From Breviolum minutum Mf 1.05b.01 (lineage: Eukaryota; Sar; Dinophyceae; Suessiales; Symbiodiniaceae), in contig DF240751.1 of assembly GCA_000507305.1 (NCBI GenBank), positions 1 to 64,000 on the forward strand: a stretch of DNA of 64,000 bases, written 5' to 3'. The number at the start of each line of letters is the position of its first letter. Positions within the stretch are counted from its first letter, which is position 1. Made by a program: the position numbers and the translations under genes. Under the pieces are notes generated by a model. That model had not been told where the DNA came from. It did not search any database and was given only the letters and a program-made list of their open reading frames with translations. Positions 13,101 through 27,900 of this stretch are shown piece by piece.

Positions 13101-15244
13101 ATGATGTAATTACATTGAAACTAGTCAGTATAGAGTATTGATATGCCATGTGAATCCATGTGATATAGTTATTCAATATTGTTGTTTTATTCCCCTGGTA
13201 CCCCCTCCACCCAACCTACCTTCCATCAAAATAGTTCTTTGGATACATCATGAAACACCAAAGCCATCCAGTACTAGAAGATGCACTCACAACATGTCAT
13301 TATATTTTGTTATATATGAATTGGATACCTTGACTGATCCTTAACTGTATGAATCTCTATTTGGCACATCCTTGTCATACCTCTACAAATAAAAAATCTT
13401 CCTACCCAAAACACGGCCAGGAAAGTACCGGCAGCCGTAGATGATGTCGTCTACCGTGCCTTACCCCGAACCCTTGCCAGCCTAAAAGATGGTACCCCCC
13501 CCCCACGTAAAAAGGATCCAAGTTACTTGGTCTTCCAAGCATACCCCAAAGATAGGCACGCCAGTATAAGGCCAAGGTGCGCAAATTAGGGTCGACCTCA
13601 TCGCAAACAAGTCGAGGACTTTGGCTTTTTTGGTTACACTCTTACACCTTTGTGGTTACCCTCCAGGAAATTAACATAGCACCTGAAAATGGATGGTTGG
13701 AAGACTACTTTCCTTTTGGGAAGGCCTTCCGAGGCTGTGTTAGGTTCAGGGAGAGTATCTTTTTTGTCGTTGCATGTTTTTTCGCATTTTTATGTTTGTA
13801 AAAAAATAGATAGCTAAGCAAGGGATAAAAATAAGGGAAGCGCTGAAACACTGACACCGTTTTTTGGTAGAGTTGTTTTGGGGTGGATTTTATATGATCT
13901 ATTTGAAGGCATTGTCTTTTCACGACGAAAAAGAGTGGAAGATTTGACAAATCCAGTCCGGGGAATAGCAATGAAAAGCAACCACGATTTCATGGGATGA
14001 AAATGGTCGAGTCAACCATTTGGGCGCAAAAGATGTGCAAGTCTTAATATCGGGAGAACATGGTTTTTTGCTCAGTCCTAAGTATCCAGAGGTGAAAATG
14101 GGATAAACATGAGTGAAACTGGGGTGAACACGAAACAGCTTTGAAAACTCAATGATTGTGAACAGCGTTGAAATCCCATCAAATATGTGCCCAGCCAAAA
14201 TATCATCCCTGAACAAAACACAAGTCATCCATGTTAAATGGTCAAGTTGGAAGAAAAAAACAGTCATCCTTTTGGTCTCCGGGGGTTTCCTCAAACCACT
14301 CTGACCGCACGAATCTCCAATTTTGTTGCCGTGGCCTTGCCAGCCAATTGCAGGGCTACTGCTGACCAACGCAGCAAACGTCGGCGCACGTCAGACTTAA
14401 GCTCCACATCGCTATGCTGTGCAAGCGTGACCTGACGAAAGTGCCACCGAGTGGTGACTGGAAATTTTGCGGAATGTGGAGTCACAAGCAAAAAGTCGGG
14501 TAAAAAGGTAAAAATCCTTGGACAAAAACCAGTGGTTCCTTTCAAAGAAGGGCCCTTCCTTTTTGATCTACAAGTCATGTTCAACTGCAGGTGTGTAGCC
14601 CATGATTTTTGTTGGGGTCAGTGGCTCTTGGTCAACAAGAAAACACTTCAGCTTTCACCTGGCGATTCTGAATGTTTCGGTAGAAAATGCCCAAAAAATT
14701 GCCCTGATGCTTTCAGGAGGCCTTAAATTCTAATGGTTTTCACTGCTGTTTGAGGTGTAGAGTTGGTAGCCTAGGTCATAAATCCCAGAAATGCTTTTAA
14801 AATCAATCTTTAAACCCCCAATTCTGAACATGGCCCGAATCTTGTTGCACAGGCAGCACAAAATCGGGAGTAATTAGATCTTTGTTTTCTTTTTGGCATG
14901 GCCACCTCCTATCCCTCTACAGCACCACACCCAAATACATATATCCACATATACCATATACCCCCACTACTCCACTACTCAGTCACAACTCAGTCACACC
15001 CCAGTCTCCAAAAGAAAAAATCCCCAAAAAAAAAATCCCACCTCCAGCATGAGCAAAAGCATGTGCACCATCAAGGGTCGGCTACTCCAGTCGCAACCCT
15101 TCAATACCTCCAGGCTTTGCTCCGTAACGTTGCAGGCTTCCGACAGATTGTTGTCAGCAAAATGCAGACGGGCGATGCGACCCAAGGCTTCGGCCTTCCC
15201 GGTGAGCAAAACAGGTTTGGTTGAGTTGAGCTTCAGGGGGATTG

Positions 15245-15303
<59 letters not shown>

Positions 15304-18300
15304 CATGGTGATGGTGCTGACCCAAAATTCGGACACACGCCGTTCAAGAACGAAAACATTAAAAATCAGAGGTTGGGGAATTCTTTTGGAACATTTTAGG
15401 AGGTTTTTTCCACAATGACTTGTTTACCCCAAATAACTGGAAGGTCGATGTTCCCCACCAAAAAATCTCAGGTAGATGTAAACTCCTACATTTTAAACTG
15501 AAAGTCTACACTTCAAAAAGAAACAGTTCGACATAAACCACCCACATCTCTGAGACTACATGGTGTATGTTATGCCACTTTGAAGTCCAACATCAACATT
15601 CTCAACATCCAAAAGCAACATATAAAACGTGAGTGTGCCCGCCTATATCCGTGCAATTTATCATAAACCCTTAAGCTGAATGTTTCGGCCATTTTTGGGT
15701 AGGCTTCCCTGATCCCAAACCCACCAATTTGGGGTGACCAACCGGTGGGAAAGGTCGTCCCCCCCACCTCCAACTTCAAGTCGCCCAAGTTCCGAACGAG
15801 GCTTAAACCTCCCATGGGTTCCCATGGAAGGCGTGGGAATGGCGTTTGGTTGGGGTACCTTCAACAAACATGTGGTGTTTTCTAAGGGAGCCCGGAGAAA
15901 ATTCACACACACACACACAAATTACAAATCACAAGCAAAATCACCAAAAAAATCATCCAAGAGAAGCAACCCACCCATTCTCATGACATGAAGATCCAGA
16001 GATCCCTTTAAAATGCGAAGCCGCTGCCAGGATGCAGCAGTGTCAACACCAGGATGACATGATATTTTTTCAGCTGGGGAAATCCTCTCATTGAAACCCT
16101 TCACTTGCCACTGGCATCCTGGGAGGGGAAGTGATTTCCATGCCATGCAAACCTCCCTCCAAATTTTTGAGGAAAAAAACGCAAAAATCCACCAAACTCC
16201 ACCCATCTGCCACCCATCCACCTCCCAAAATAACACAACAGATAGACTGATAGGCACCTTCCTCTTCTGCAAGCAGTGCTCCATCCAAATCACCATCCAA
16301 CTTTCGCAAATCGCTAAGGACTCTCAGTGCTCTGGCCTCTCCGAAGGCCTTAAGGCAAACTTGCGCCGCCAACGGGCGGCACTGCCGTAGGAACTACCAA
16401 CCCTGGAACTTCACTGAAGCTTCCACCATCTTTAGCTATGTTTTCTAGGATGTTTTTGTTGAAAATTGAAAAGGGCACTTTTTTGTATTTGAATTTGGAT
16501 TTGTATGTTTCATATTTGCACTTACATTTGTGGTTTTACCGTTTATGTGTGTTTACATGTAAATTTGCGTTTATATTAACATCCAATATAGTATTTATAT
16601 GCACTACATACTTAACCTATATCTGTATGATAATCAAATTATCTTGTAAGCTCTATATTTATATATCGCATATTTACATGTAACCATCCCGGAACATCTT
16701 AAAGACCAAGATTTTCAACCATACAAAACACATGTTCAAAATAATCTTTAAAAGAAAGCACTAGATAAAATATTAAGGAACATCTAGGCTACTAGTACAT
16801 CTTCATCACTGACACTTCTGGAGCGCCATTCTAGAACCCTCTAACTTCACCTCCTAATGACCAAACCAACCAACCATCAGCTGGACCAACCAACCATCAG
16901 CTGGACCAACCAACCACCAGCTGGAGCAAGTCACGTCCTTATGTGCCGAGCACAACTCTTGTGCCTCCAAGGCTTTCGTCAATGCCTCTTCCTGACGTTT
17001 CTTGGAGGCCAAGGTAACTGCCAGGCGCAACAAATCGTTTCCTTCGCCACGAATGTCCTTAGAGACATTCGCTATGAGATGGGACATGTTTGGTGAGATC
17101 ATGTGAGATAAAGACATGTTAGATGAAGTGTGTGACTACAATTGATCGAATCATGTATATAATATATATATATATATCAAAAAATCCTTCTTCCCATAGT
17201 CATGGAAATGAAACATTGCCCTACCTTTCAACTATTATATCACTATTTTTTCCACGTCCATGATTTTCGGAGAAAGACTATACACCTCTGAAAACTAACA
17301 GTTCGCCCCTGAAATTTGGGATGCTCGGACGAGCACTTTCCTTTTGGGGCCTCCATTTTCAGGGCCAAGCGTTAGTTCAACTTCAGGGGTGTATTTATAT
17401 TTTTTGAAAAAGATATGTACATATTCTTTTACAAGATATGTTCAATAATTATATTTTTTACAAAAGATATATGTTTTGAAAACGAATTGTGTATATATAA
17501 ATATATTATCATACTACGTATATACATATATGTATATCAGTATATCTATATACATTTCGTAAAGATAGATATATACATGTCCACCCGATGAAAGCTGGGT
17601 GGCAGAGTTACATCCAAAACAAACACTTCTCGGTGAATAAGTTTGGTGTCTCGGTGTTTTTCATCGTCACGGTGGACCCGTGCGACGACGACAATTCCGG
17701 GAGCCGCAGTAGAAACAGATTACCCAAGTCAAACGAATACTCTCCGGGCAACTAACATATTTCTAGTTGGTGGTTTCAACCCATTTGAAAAATATTAGTC
17801 AAATTGAATCATTTCCCCAAGTAGGGGTAAAAATAAAAAATGTTTGAAACCACCACCTAGTAACATATTTACTTATAAAGGCACTTTTGAGTTGATAATT
17901 TTCGGAATTTCCCCAGGTGCGATAGGTTAGTTCCCTGGAGGGCACACCCCTGAAAGTTAACATAATACAAACATGATGCTTTGGACAGGGTATATAACTC
18001 TTTTGAGAATTTGGGAATACGATTTGGGTGTCCAAGAGTGAAAATTCCCAGAAACATACACCGGAATGGTAAGTAGAGTCTGACTCCAATCTATCTCATT
18101 TATAAAGTAGCGAAAGCTTGTTACATCGTTAAAACACAGTTACTACAACCATTTAGTAATTTGATCAAATATCCCACAGCAGATTTCGGGATTTCCCCTC
18201 AACCTACAATTTCTTGATCCTGAACAGTTTCTCCCCAAACGTTGTGGGTCCATTTGGCCTCTGAAACCTTTGTGTTGGATCTATCCCCCAACCCAGGATG

Positions 18301-21300
18301 CCAGTTCCACCAGGATTATGACGCTTTTTTGGTAGGAGATCCCTATATCCCTACAAGTTGCCACGGTTGATGGGTGGAGGGTAAATCCAACCTTTGTGTA
18401 GCACCACGGTGGCTCTTCAGCCAACCGTTGTTTTCTACTGTCTTTTTTCCCACCTATCAAACCCCAGCATTTTAACTCTACCAAATCACCCGAGTTGTAA
18501 AGTGGATAAAACATGATAAAACCAAAGCTTTCAATTCCCACTTCCTATTGACTGGTTGTGGGACCCATCCCATTCTAGCAGAAATGATCGTTTTCCCCAA
18601 CAACTTTTTGTCCGTGAAAAATGCTCCCATGGCCACCATGTCACTCCTGTCGCCTTGGCCACTTGTCGCGCTTCTTCCGCTGCTTTCTCTGCGGCCTTAA
18701 ACGGCGGTTCAGAAAGGTTGAGGGTTTCGAAGTGTCGGAGAAAGGTGGTTTCGAAGCCATTGGAAAAATAGAGTCCAAAATGGGACTCTGCCACAAATAG
18801 GGATGAAAATATCTGAAACCACCACCTTTCCGCAAAGTTTTGGTAAAATGGCTGTTTTTGAAAAGGTAACTACTATTGGAGATACACCGTATTGTTTCGC
18901 TGAACCATGGCTACGGGAGGAAGGGTAGGAATGTGTGTTTTGAAATCTGTTGCTGGTTTTTTGGATCTCTGGTAGTATACAAGATCGGCCCCTTCTCCGC
19001 CAACTAGTCGGTTGGTATAAATGGAGTTGTTTCACCCGCCTGAGAAATGCGTAAGTGGAGTTATGGGGCCCTGCCCTAAGCGGATGTATAAAACCTTACA
19101 GCTGGTATCTTTGTTCATCTCTGCCAGGTGCCCCCCCAGTCACCAAAACCCCAACCAACCCCCGCCATCGGCACCGAGGCAGGCCTGCAAATCGCCACGG
19201 TCCAAGTGCACCCGAAACATCTGACGTAAGACTTGCGCTTCCTTCGCCGCATCCCGCGTTTCTCGAGCGGCCAGCAAGGCACGTCCTCGATTTTCCGTTT
19301 AATGGAGGGAGCAATGGACGGTTGCCTCTGCTAAACTAACATTGCCATGGAAAATATCCATCTTTCCTGGTGAATATCATCAAAAATCATGGATTTGCCA
19401 CTGCCATGTTAGATTACCGAAGTGTATGATGAATTACAGCAACCGTTAGTTGTTGCTTCAACTTGATCTTTGATTCGGGAATGAACGTCCATGTGTAGCA
19501 TACAGAAGGAAGATGGTTTCAGTATGTTTCAATGTTGCTACATTTTTTCAAACAATGCTTCGGTGGTGCTTATATATAATGCTTCTGGTTTGCTCTTATC
19601 GACCTTTTGACATATCTGAAATGGGGCTTTGGGCGAATGCGAGGCATTCCCCATTGCAATCCCTCCATTCGTGATATTTGCTTCCATCCACTTTCATATG
19701 GGGCTCCCAGCAAAGAAAAATATACCTCTGATGAAGCACAGCCCTTAGCGCCACCAAGATAAGCAACCAACCCAACCTAACCCAACCTAACCCAACCTAA
19801 CCCAACCTAACCCAACCTAACCCAACAGAATCCAACAGAATCCAACAGAATCCAACATGAATCCAACATAAATCTCCCCAATCTTTGGTGCCAAAGATTC
19901 TCAACGTCTGCAGTGCTTCTACCTCTTCGCCCGCGGACAAAAAGGAAACAGCCTGGTCCTGTGAGTTCCCCCAACGAATACGAAACATTGTCAGTGGACA
20001 AAGTACTGAAAGGGTTTTTTAGCAGTATTTACCATATATGTATGTTAACTATCAAATCATATGTGTATCACAACATATGTGTTTGTTCAATATTAATTTA
20101 ACATCGATACTATTTAATATGAATGCTTCTTTCAAATAGGGGACATCAGATTTATACTACTCAATTACTTGGCATTTTTTCATACATACAATTTGGGTCT
20201 TGCCCCCTCCCAGTAACAGTCACCACAAGGATAATTAATTACATTCTTTGTAGGGGATCCCTATAAACCTTCATTTCCCACTGTTGCCGGGTGGGGGCCC
20301 CCACCCAAGTTGCAATACCAATATTCCTTTTTCAATTTGGGATTGTACCACTCAATCAATTGGGATGAACTATTCTATTATAAGGATCTCGATTGGAATG
20401 TCACACCGACTCCAACTTCGAATCAAACTTTAGAAAGCATCGGAAATCTCCAGTACCGACTGTTCAATGGTTATAGTCTTCGTGGGTGTAACTTATTGTT
20501 TCCTCTGGGGGCTATTTCTCCCAAGAAGGAAAGTCTTGTATCTTTGTGATGGTTTGGTGGTTTTACTTCCCAATAATAGAAGCTTGGAAGATGATGATCC
20601 GAGATCATTTTGCATGGGTCTTTTTTCGGTTCCAGTTGCTTGGAGGGAGTTAAGTAGATCGTAAATGCTGGAGGAAACCACCAAGCAGCAGGCTCCTGCA
20701 AGACGTCACAACGCCATCCCTTTTTGTCCAACCACTCAGGAGCTGCTTCGGAAGCCACCTAATCCGCAATGGAGAAAAGATGAAAAAATGGTTTTTAACT
20801 TACCTACCAAATGGGTTACCACTTCTACTTGTAATACCTAGGGAGTTAGTTTGATTACATACCTCCTTCCTCCCCGCACCTGGGTGCTATCATCATAGAT
20901 AGATATATTTCAAGGTCACCCCGTCCCATGCCTCTAGTGGGGCCAATGCCCTCTCAGGTGTTTTGCTGTTTCTCCAGGCAATTCCTTGGAGTTTCAGGGC
21001 GCTGGCGGCACTGGCAGGATCATCCGCCTGGGGTTGGAAGAGATGAGTTTACCCTGTTGGGTTTCGGCCTCCTGCCAGGTGCTATGTTAGTGATTGGGAG
21101 TGCAAGATTTTGGGTTTACTTTGATTGGCTCAAGATTGGAATAAAAGTCAACACATACATCCCCGAAAATGAACACGTCCCCTAAAAAGCAACCATTTAA
21201 AAGGAAAAATCATCTTCCAACCATTGATTTGCAGGGGGAGTGCATTCCCCAAGTGATGACTACCATCTAACAACCCGGATATCACAAAAAGTGGGAGGTC

Positions 21301-24300
21301 GGAATGCACATCCAAAATTTCATCCTTTTTGGGAAATCCCCCATGTTTTTCAGACACCTTTTATAAAAGGTGTTGGTGTTGGTGGATTTATTTATAGCGT
21401 TCAATACCGTCTATACAGTTTTTCCTGTGTAAACTATGAGGATTCACCGAGTCACCGAGGTGTTTAAGCTCTGAAAACCGCCTGAAAATCTAAAGTGAGG
21501 GAACCGACGGATTTGGTCGTGATATCGTTTGCCCGGTGCGTAAGTTACAAGTATACTATATATATATGTGAATATACATATTTCGTATCAATTTCACCAT
21601 CAAAATGTGAGTTTGAGTTGCATATTGCCAATGAAACAAAGGTTTTTTCAACTCAATTTCCATGGTTCAGCCATGAAGTTTGGCTCTTCCTGAACCTTTT
21701 GTTGAAAACTGACCATCATCGAAGGCCAAGGGTATGATCTTGGTCGAGGTCGATGCTTCAAAACCTGATCTACTGTGGACATCTATCAGTTTTATCATCA
21801 TGGGGGAAACATCAACAAAATTCTGAAACCCCCCAAACATGAAACTGAAAAGTAAGGAACTTCAAAAAATCATGGCCTGTAACAACACAAGCCTGCCAAG
21901 AAAAAACGAAAGGCATCATCGATTCCTGGGACCATTCCCCAGGCCCTCAAAACAAAAAGATCCCACGGATGAACGAAAAAGAGCACCTGTTCAAACTCAG
22001 CATGGAAATCCTGGCCCAGATTTTGCGGAGGATTTTTGTTGGGCCACATCTTTGGGACTCTGCAATTCAAAGGTTTGAAGGGATGGCTATGGTTAGCCAC
22101 TCGGGTTTAAGAAAAAAAATATTATATATGTATAATCTACACCCCTGAAAACAATTGAAAACAACCATGATATTGAAAAATCTCCATGTTCAATAGGAAA
22201 TACGTCTTCAAATCGTGGATTTCCCATTGTCATGTTCGTTTTCGGGGGAGTGGTTAATCCCTTTTTTTGGGGCAAACACCTCAATCCTCCCAACCATATT
22301 GTACACCCTGATCGTGGCTACCTTTAGTGTTATTTTCAGCGCCGAATACTTTGTGTCGACCCGGATGTCACAAGACAAGGGACTTGTCCCGCCAAAAAAA
22401 AAAACAGTCACCACATCATGTCCAATTTGTACGAACCTGACGATGCTGATATTTAAAGGGGATCTATGGAATCTCCTCTTCTAGGATTTCCAAGCATTTG
22501 TTTTCGGCGGAATTTCGGAATCCATGTATGCATCTTGCAGGGATAGGGACTTCGAGGCATGAAGGATTTAGCAGCTTTGCCAAGTTTTGATGAGAAATCC
22601 CACCCTTTTTCGCGTCATACCTTTGCCAACCCACCCTCAGAACAAAAAATATCCAACATTATTCCAACATTTCATCATCATCCACCAAAAAAATGCCCCC
22701 AAAAACTACCAATGACAATGGAAAATCCACCATTTGAACATGCTTTTTCTATTTGAACATGAGGATTTTCAAGTGTCATGTTAGTTTTTCAGGGGTGTGT
22801 ACCCAACAGGCTCATCATCCATCCCCCCCAAAAAAAACGGCCAGAGACACCTGCGCCAACTTGGCGGCCTTTGGTGCCATGTTCAAGGCTACCAGTGCCT
22901 CACAGAGATACCCCAAAGCCTTTACTTGCCAACCTGGGCCACACGTGTCAAGTTGGGTTAGTTAGGTGCCTTCCCCGTGAAAAATCAGAGACCCCTTAGG
23001 GCTCTTAGTTTCGATCTAAGAGACCACTCCAACTATTCCGGCTGGGTGAAAAAAATTGTGGGACACCTAAATTGGGAAGATTTTCAGGCATGGGAAATTC
23101 CCGAAAAAATCTTTCTTTAAAATGTAAATCCTAGGATTTCATCCTGGTCAATTCTACCCCCACTCCCCTTCTCTCCAGACATGAGGGCATAATTCGAGGC
23201 CATTTTTTTTGCAGGAGAAACAAATAGGTTCAGAATGGAAGCCCTTCTTGCAGTCTGGCATTTGAAGGATTTTTTGGTTGGGGTCGGAGTTGACCGATCA
23301 TGTTTCTAAATAAATATCTATACCTATATATATATATATACATAGATCAAACTGGCAAATCCCCCCTCACCGCCCAAAAAAAGCCGCCTCAAATGGTGGT
23401 TGATTCTTTTGGGAGGCTTTTTGCCCAGGTTGCTGGCAACCAAGCCAGCAACTTTTGGGATCAGCTATATAGCTAGTTTGCTGAACTAGTTATATAGCTG
23501 ATCGCAACGGAGCAGCCCAAGCTTGCACCCTTTGGTCACCCTACAAATCAGACAATCCTGGGTGAAGGTTCATCTATCCCGCCTCCCTTAAACATCTCCA
23601 CATCCTCAAAATTCATGGGTTGTTTTGGAAGTGGGAAGACGGCTGCCTTAGATTCAAAAGACTTGCAACTTCCATTTTTTTAGAAAAAGAAAAGGTCCCA
23701 AAAAGATATGTCGTGCCACTCTTTACACAGATTTGTTTTCCACATCTCAGGGTGAAAACCCACAACCAATACATACCCACAAGACTATAGGAGGCTGGGT
23801 CATTCCTTTCAGGCTTCCTCATGGGATCTTTTGCCCCCCCTTGCCGCACCTTTGCCATAACGGAGGTGGCGAAAGATCTGCAAGGCCTCTTCAGCAGCCT
23901 TCAGTGCCTGGCGTAGGGATCTGTGTCATCAGTGTTGGATGAGTAGATCTTTGCTGCTTGTGATTTGGTGATACAAAATGTGGATAATCCCCTCATATCC
24001 GCATCGTGGGAGGCTGCCACACCCAAATATTACTTCACCAACCTGGGTATTTCCCCTCAAGTTGGTGAGATACCCATCCTACCAAAACAACACAAACTGT
24101 TCGTGAACAGTGGGTGGTTTTTCGACCCACTTTCCCCTACACCATCGAGTCATTTAGGATTTGCTATGCGTTCCCCTTGGCATGTTTGAAACCCCTCAAA
24201 AAGGTCAAAAAGGGTATGATATTTTTCCCAATTCCCATATTATTGGTGTTTATATACAATCTCTATTTACTATAAAAAATAACTGCATATAGCAACCTAC

Positions 24301-24809
24301 TGACCCTTTGGCGAAAAATCCAAAGATAATATCCTCAGTGTCCTGCCTGAAAAGGCTTGGAGGCCTTCAAGGACCACTGTGCCACTGAAACCAACTCGGC
24401 CGCCTGGCAAGGTAGGTAGTCGGGAATGGATGAGGTCATGATGGAATCACTTCGGGGTCAATAAGCTATGAATTTCAAACTTTTTTCGATACCAGGCACA
24501 GATTTAGGGTGCCACCCATGTTTTTGGTTGTCTTTCAACGTGTTTTCTCAGGCTACACTTCTGGGAAAGCTATCATTGAGGGCATATCTTGTACTTCAGG
24601 AGTGTAACAATTGGGATCTTCAAGGATTATTGAAATAGGATCTTCCTGGGTAATTACTGTTACAAGATGGGAAGCTCACCGCTAAGGCGGTGCCTATGTA
24701 TGATATGTACAAATACACTAATGAATATGTATCTATATATAATACGAATCTTTTGTGCGTGTGTTTTTGCAAAAAAGACCCAAGTTTCCACCATAACAAC
24801 GACCACCGG

Positions 24810-24870
<61 letters not shown>

Positions 24871-24881
24871 AGCATCATCAG

Positions 24882-24914
<33 letters not shown>

Positions 24915-27900
24915 TATCATCATCATCATCATCATCATCATCCCCCCATCAGCCACATCCAAGACGAGTCCTCCATCTTCTGATCTCCCTCTTCTTGATA
25001 GACCTGCCTCGCCTCGCCGGCCTTCCAATGGAGGTCATTTTTCAAAGGGCATCCAATAAAGCAGCTGGAGTAGACAAAAAAAAACGGCCCCTGTTCATAT
25101 TGTTGATGGCTGAAATCCTGCACCAGTTGTCAGGTTTTTTTTTACATCCCAGGTAGTGCAGGATTCCTTCCATCAACAGTATGACACCCTCTTAGTCTTC
25201 AAAATGGCAAAATCTTGTAAAAACAGCACCCACAAACAAGCGCAACGACCATTTCCAACAAACAACATCTCCAAACAAATCATGTGTTGCCACGTCCCTT
25301 CCCCTCCAATTCCCTTCCGCTGAAGAAACTTCCGCCTTGGCGGCTGCTTCACCATAGCTATGTTGAGCTGCCAACGCCAAAGCCGCAGCATGTAACACCT
25401 TGCCACGCAGGACGCCCTGTCGACTCGCCAGTGCTGCTGCCGCATCGGCGGCCTGGCGAAGAATTGTTTGGCTCCGAAAATTCACCATGGAATTTGTATA
25501 TCTATGATGATTTGTCTAAAGGAACCCGTTTATATGTGTGTGTCTATGTATATATATATATATATGCCGTTTGTATATATATGTGTGTGTGTGCAAGTAT
25601 ACGTTGTTTTTTTCTTTTTTTGTTGGGTGGTCAGGTATCATTTTTGTTGAAAGTCTTGGTTTTGTGTTTTTTGCGGTCAGGTTGCAGAACAAAGGGACAA
25701 GGGTTGTAGCTTTTGGGTAACAAAAATCCACCCTATATCAAACCCCTATCGATGCAACCGGTGACCAAGTCATACAGCTTCCCAGCTTCTTTGCTCCGAC
25801 CTGTTGAGCTTTCTTGGGTTGCTCCAATTTGAAGTAAAGGTTGGTGAGAATCCTGGCAGCAAAGCCGGGTGTCTTAAGGGAAAACCAAGGGTTGATGGTT
25901 AATAAGTCGTTATATAATAAGGCCTTATTTCTAGTCGGGGGTACTAGATAAGAGTAATGCCGATGGAAAGTGAAGATTTTATAAATAACCAACACATCCT
26001 TTGCAGGCAACTAAAAATGAACAAAGACTTGTTTGACTGTGAAACACTTGTTTCATTTGGGGCAGTACCGCGAATTATCGAAAAAAAAGTCCGAGCCACC
26101 AAAAAAAATTACCCCCCCTCCCCAGTTGAACAGCATGTTTTGGTCTGTTAATCCAATGGTTCACATTTTGTACACCCAAAAACCTCTCAAATTCAGCCAA
26201 GGATCAATTCTGTCAAGACTTCGTACTTCTCAGCCTTCTGCTCCTGAAAAGATTATGGAAGTGGGGGAGGTGGTAAACTTGCTGATGGTTGGACCACCCA
26301 CCTGAAAAATATGAGTCAAATGGAATCATTTCCCCAAGGATCGGGGTGAAAGTAAAAATGATTGAAATCACCAGCTAGTAAAGTTATACCATAGTTTCAG
26401 ACACCTCCTTCATTTCATCTGACTTATGTATAGGTCAGGTACCTCATCCAAATTACAATTTAACATCCCAGAATGTGGCAATAAAGGCCAAGCAACACAG
26501 ATACAACACAAGCAAAAAGAAAACCAAAGTCACAAGTAAAGGCACTGCGGCACCAACAAGAAAAACAAGCTAACCTCAAAACACAACCGCTCCCCCTGAA
26601 ACCAAAATAAAGCAAGTCCCAATAGATATATATAGAGAGAGAGAGAGAGATACATATCTCAGCCTTACATATCCCTTACATAGTCTCCAAATTTGAAACT
26701 GTCAAAGGTCTGATTTTTTCTCAATTGGGCACATGCCAATGCTTCAGAAACACCTTTTGCCAAATCGCAATAGTTTTTGGAGAACTAAAACCTCCAAACC
26801 ACCTGTGGCAAAAAGGCCCCTCCCCCTTTCTCACCCACCCACGTCAACCAACCACATGTGACCCCCCCAGCGATTGGCGATTTCTGCCTGAAAGAGCTTC
26901 AGTGCCTTCAAACATTGCTCCAGTGCTTCCACTCGCTTCTTTCTCCCCCGGCGGTCCATGTTCATCTCCTCGAGTCGAATGGACAAAAACCGTCGGAGAC
27001 GATGACGTCGGGAAGGGTGGAAACCACGTTTAACAAATGTCACTTTTGTGAGGTGAAGATCTATATACTGTAATTGGTAAAGATGTAGGCACCTTAACTG
27101 AGAGAATTCGAAGGGTTTTTACTCCATGAGTTCCATAAATTTTGCCTATATATGTTGATATCTGAATAAGACAGTAGACATGATCATTGGTGTCTTGTTA
27201 TTCTTGTTGTTGGTAAAGAAGAACTGGATGATGTGTGACGTCTCCTTTTCGAAAAGCCAATACCTGGCAAGAGATGTGGTGAATTTCGACCTTTTGGTCG
27301 TGAAACGTCAACCTTTCCATTTTCGAACCCCAAAAATTCCGTCGTAAACCCCTCGTACCACACGGGAAAAACGACCTTGCAAACTGAGAGTCTGCCAGAG
27401 ACAAAAGCATGCATGCTTCTCCGCAGCTATTTTGGCTCTTCTGGAAGTCATCCTGTTTTCAAAGGGAACCAAAAGTTATACCGCCTCGAAAGGTAGATGG
27501 TGTCACTCCCATGTATTGGTTTATCATGGCGCCCTACAAATCGCCACCGTTTTGGGAGTGGCTAGCCATCTGCTTTCGTTGGGTTTGACGGTTCGAAGCC
27601 TGAGATTTCAAGGTTTCTTCAAGAAAACCATACATAATATCCACCAAAACACGAACGGTGCGACAAGAAAACACGAGGGTGAAATATGTTCTAAAATAAA
27701 AGAAGCCCGAAAACAGGTGCAAAAAAAACATGTCAAAACTATGCAGAAAAAAAACTGCATGTGTGCGGCTTTTGTACAATTCCTTGGCCAACATGTCTTT
27801 CAAGTGTTTTGCAAGATACCCTGAACCATGCGCCGAGAAACCAAATGATCCTCAGCCAATTGTAGAGCTTCGACGGGTTTTCTCCCATCCCTGACTGCTT

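Noticed and set aside
19766..19858. Telomere-like repeat
   Set aside because: The unit CCCAACCTAA is not the TTTAGGG-type telomere repeat and sits inside a gene.
24667..25059. Long open frames rich in His, Ile, Met or Ser over the ATC array (also at 57060-57582 and 14893-15399)
   Set aside because: They exist only because a trinucleotide array has no stops in several frames on both strands.
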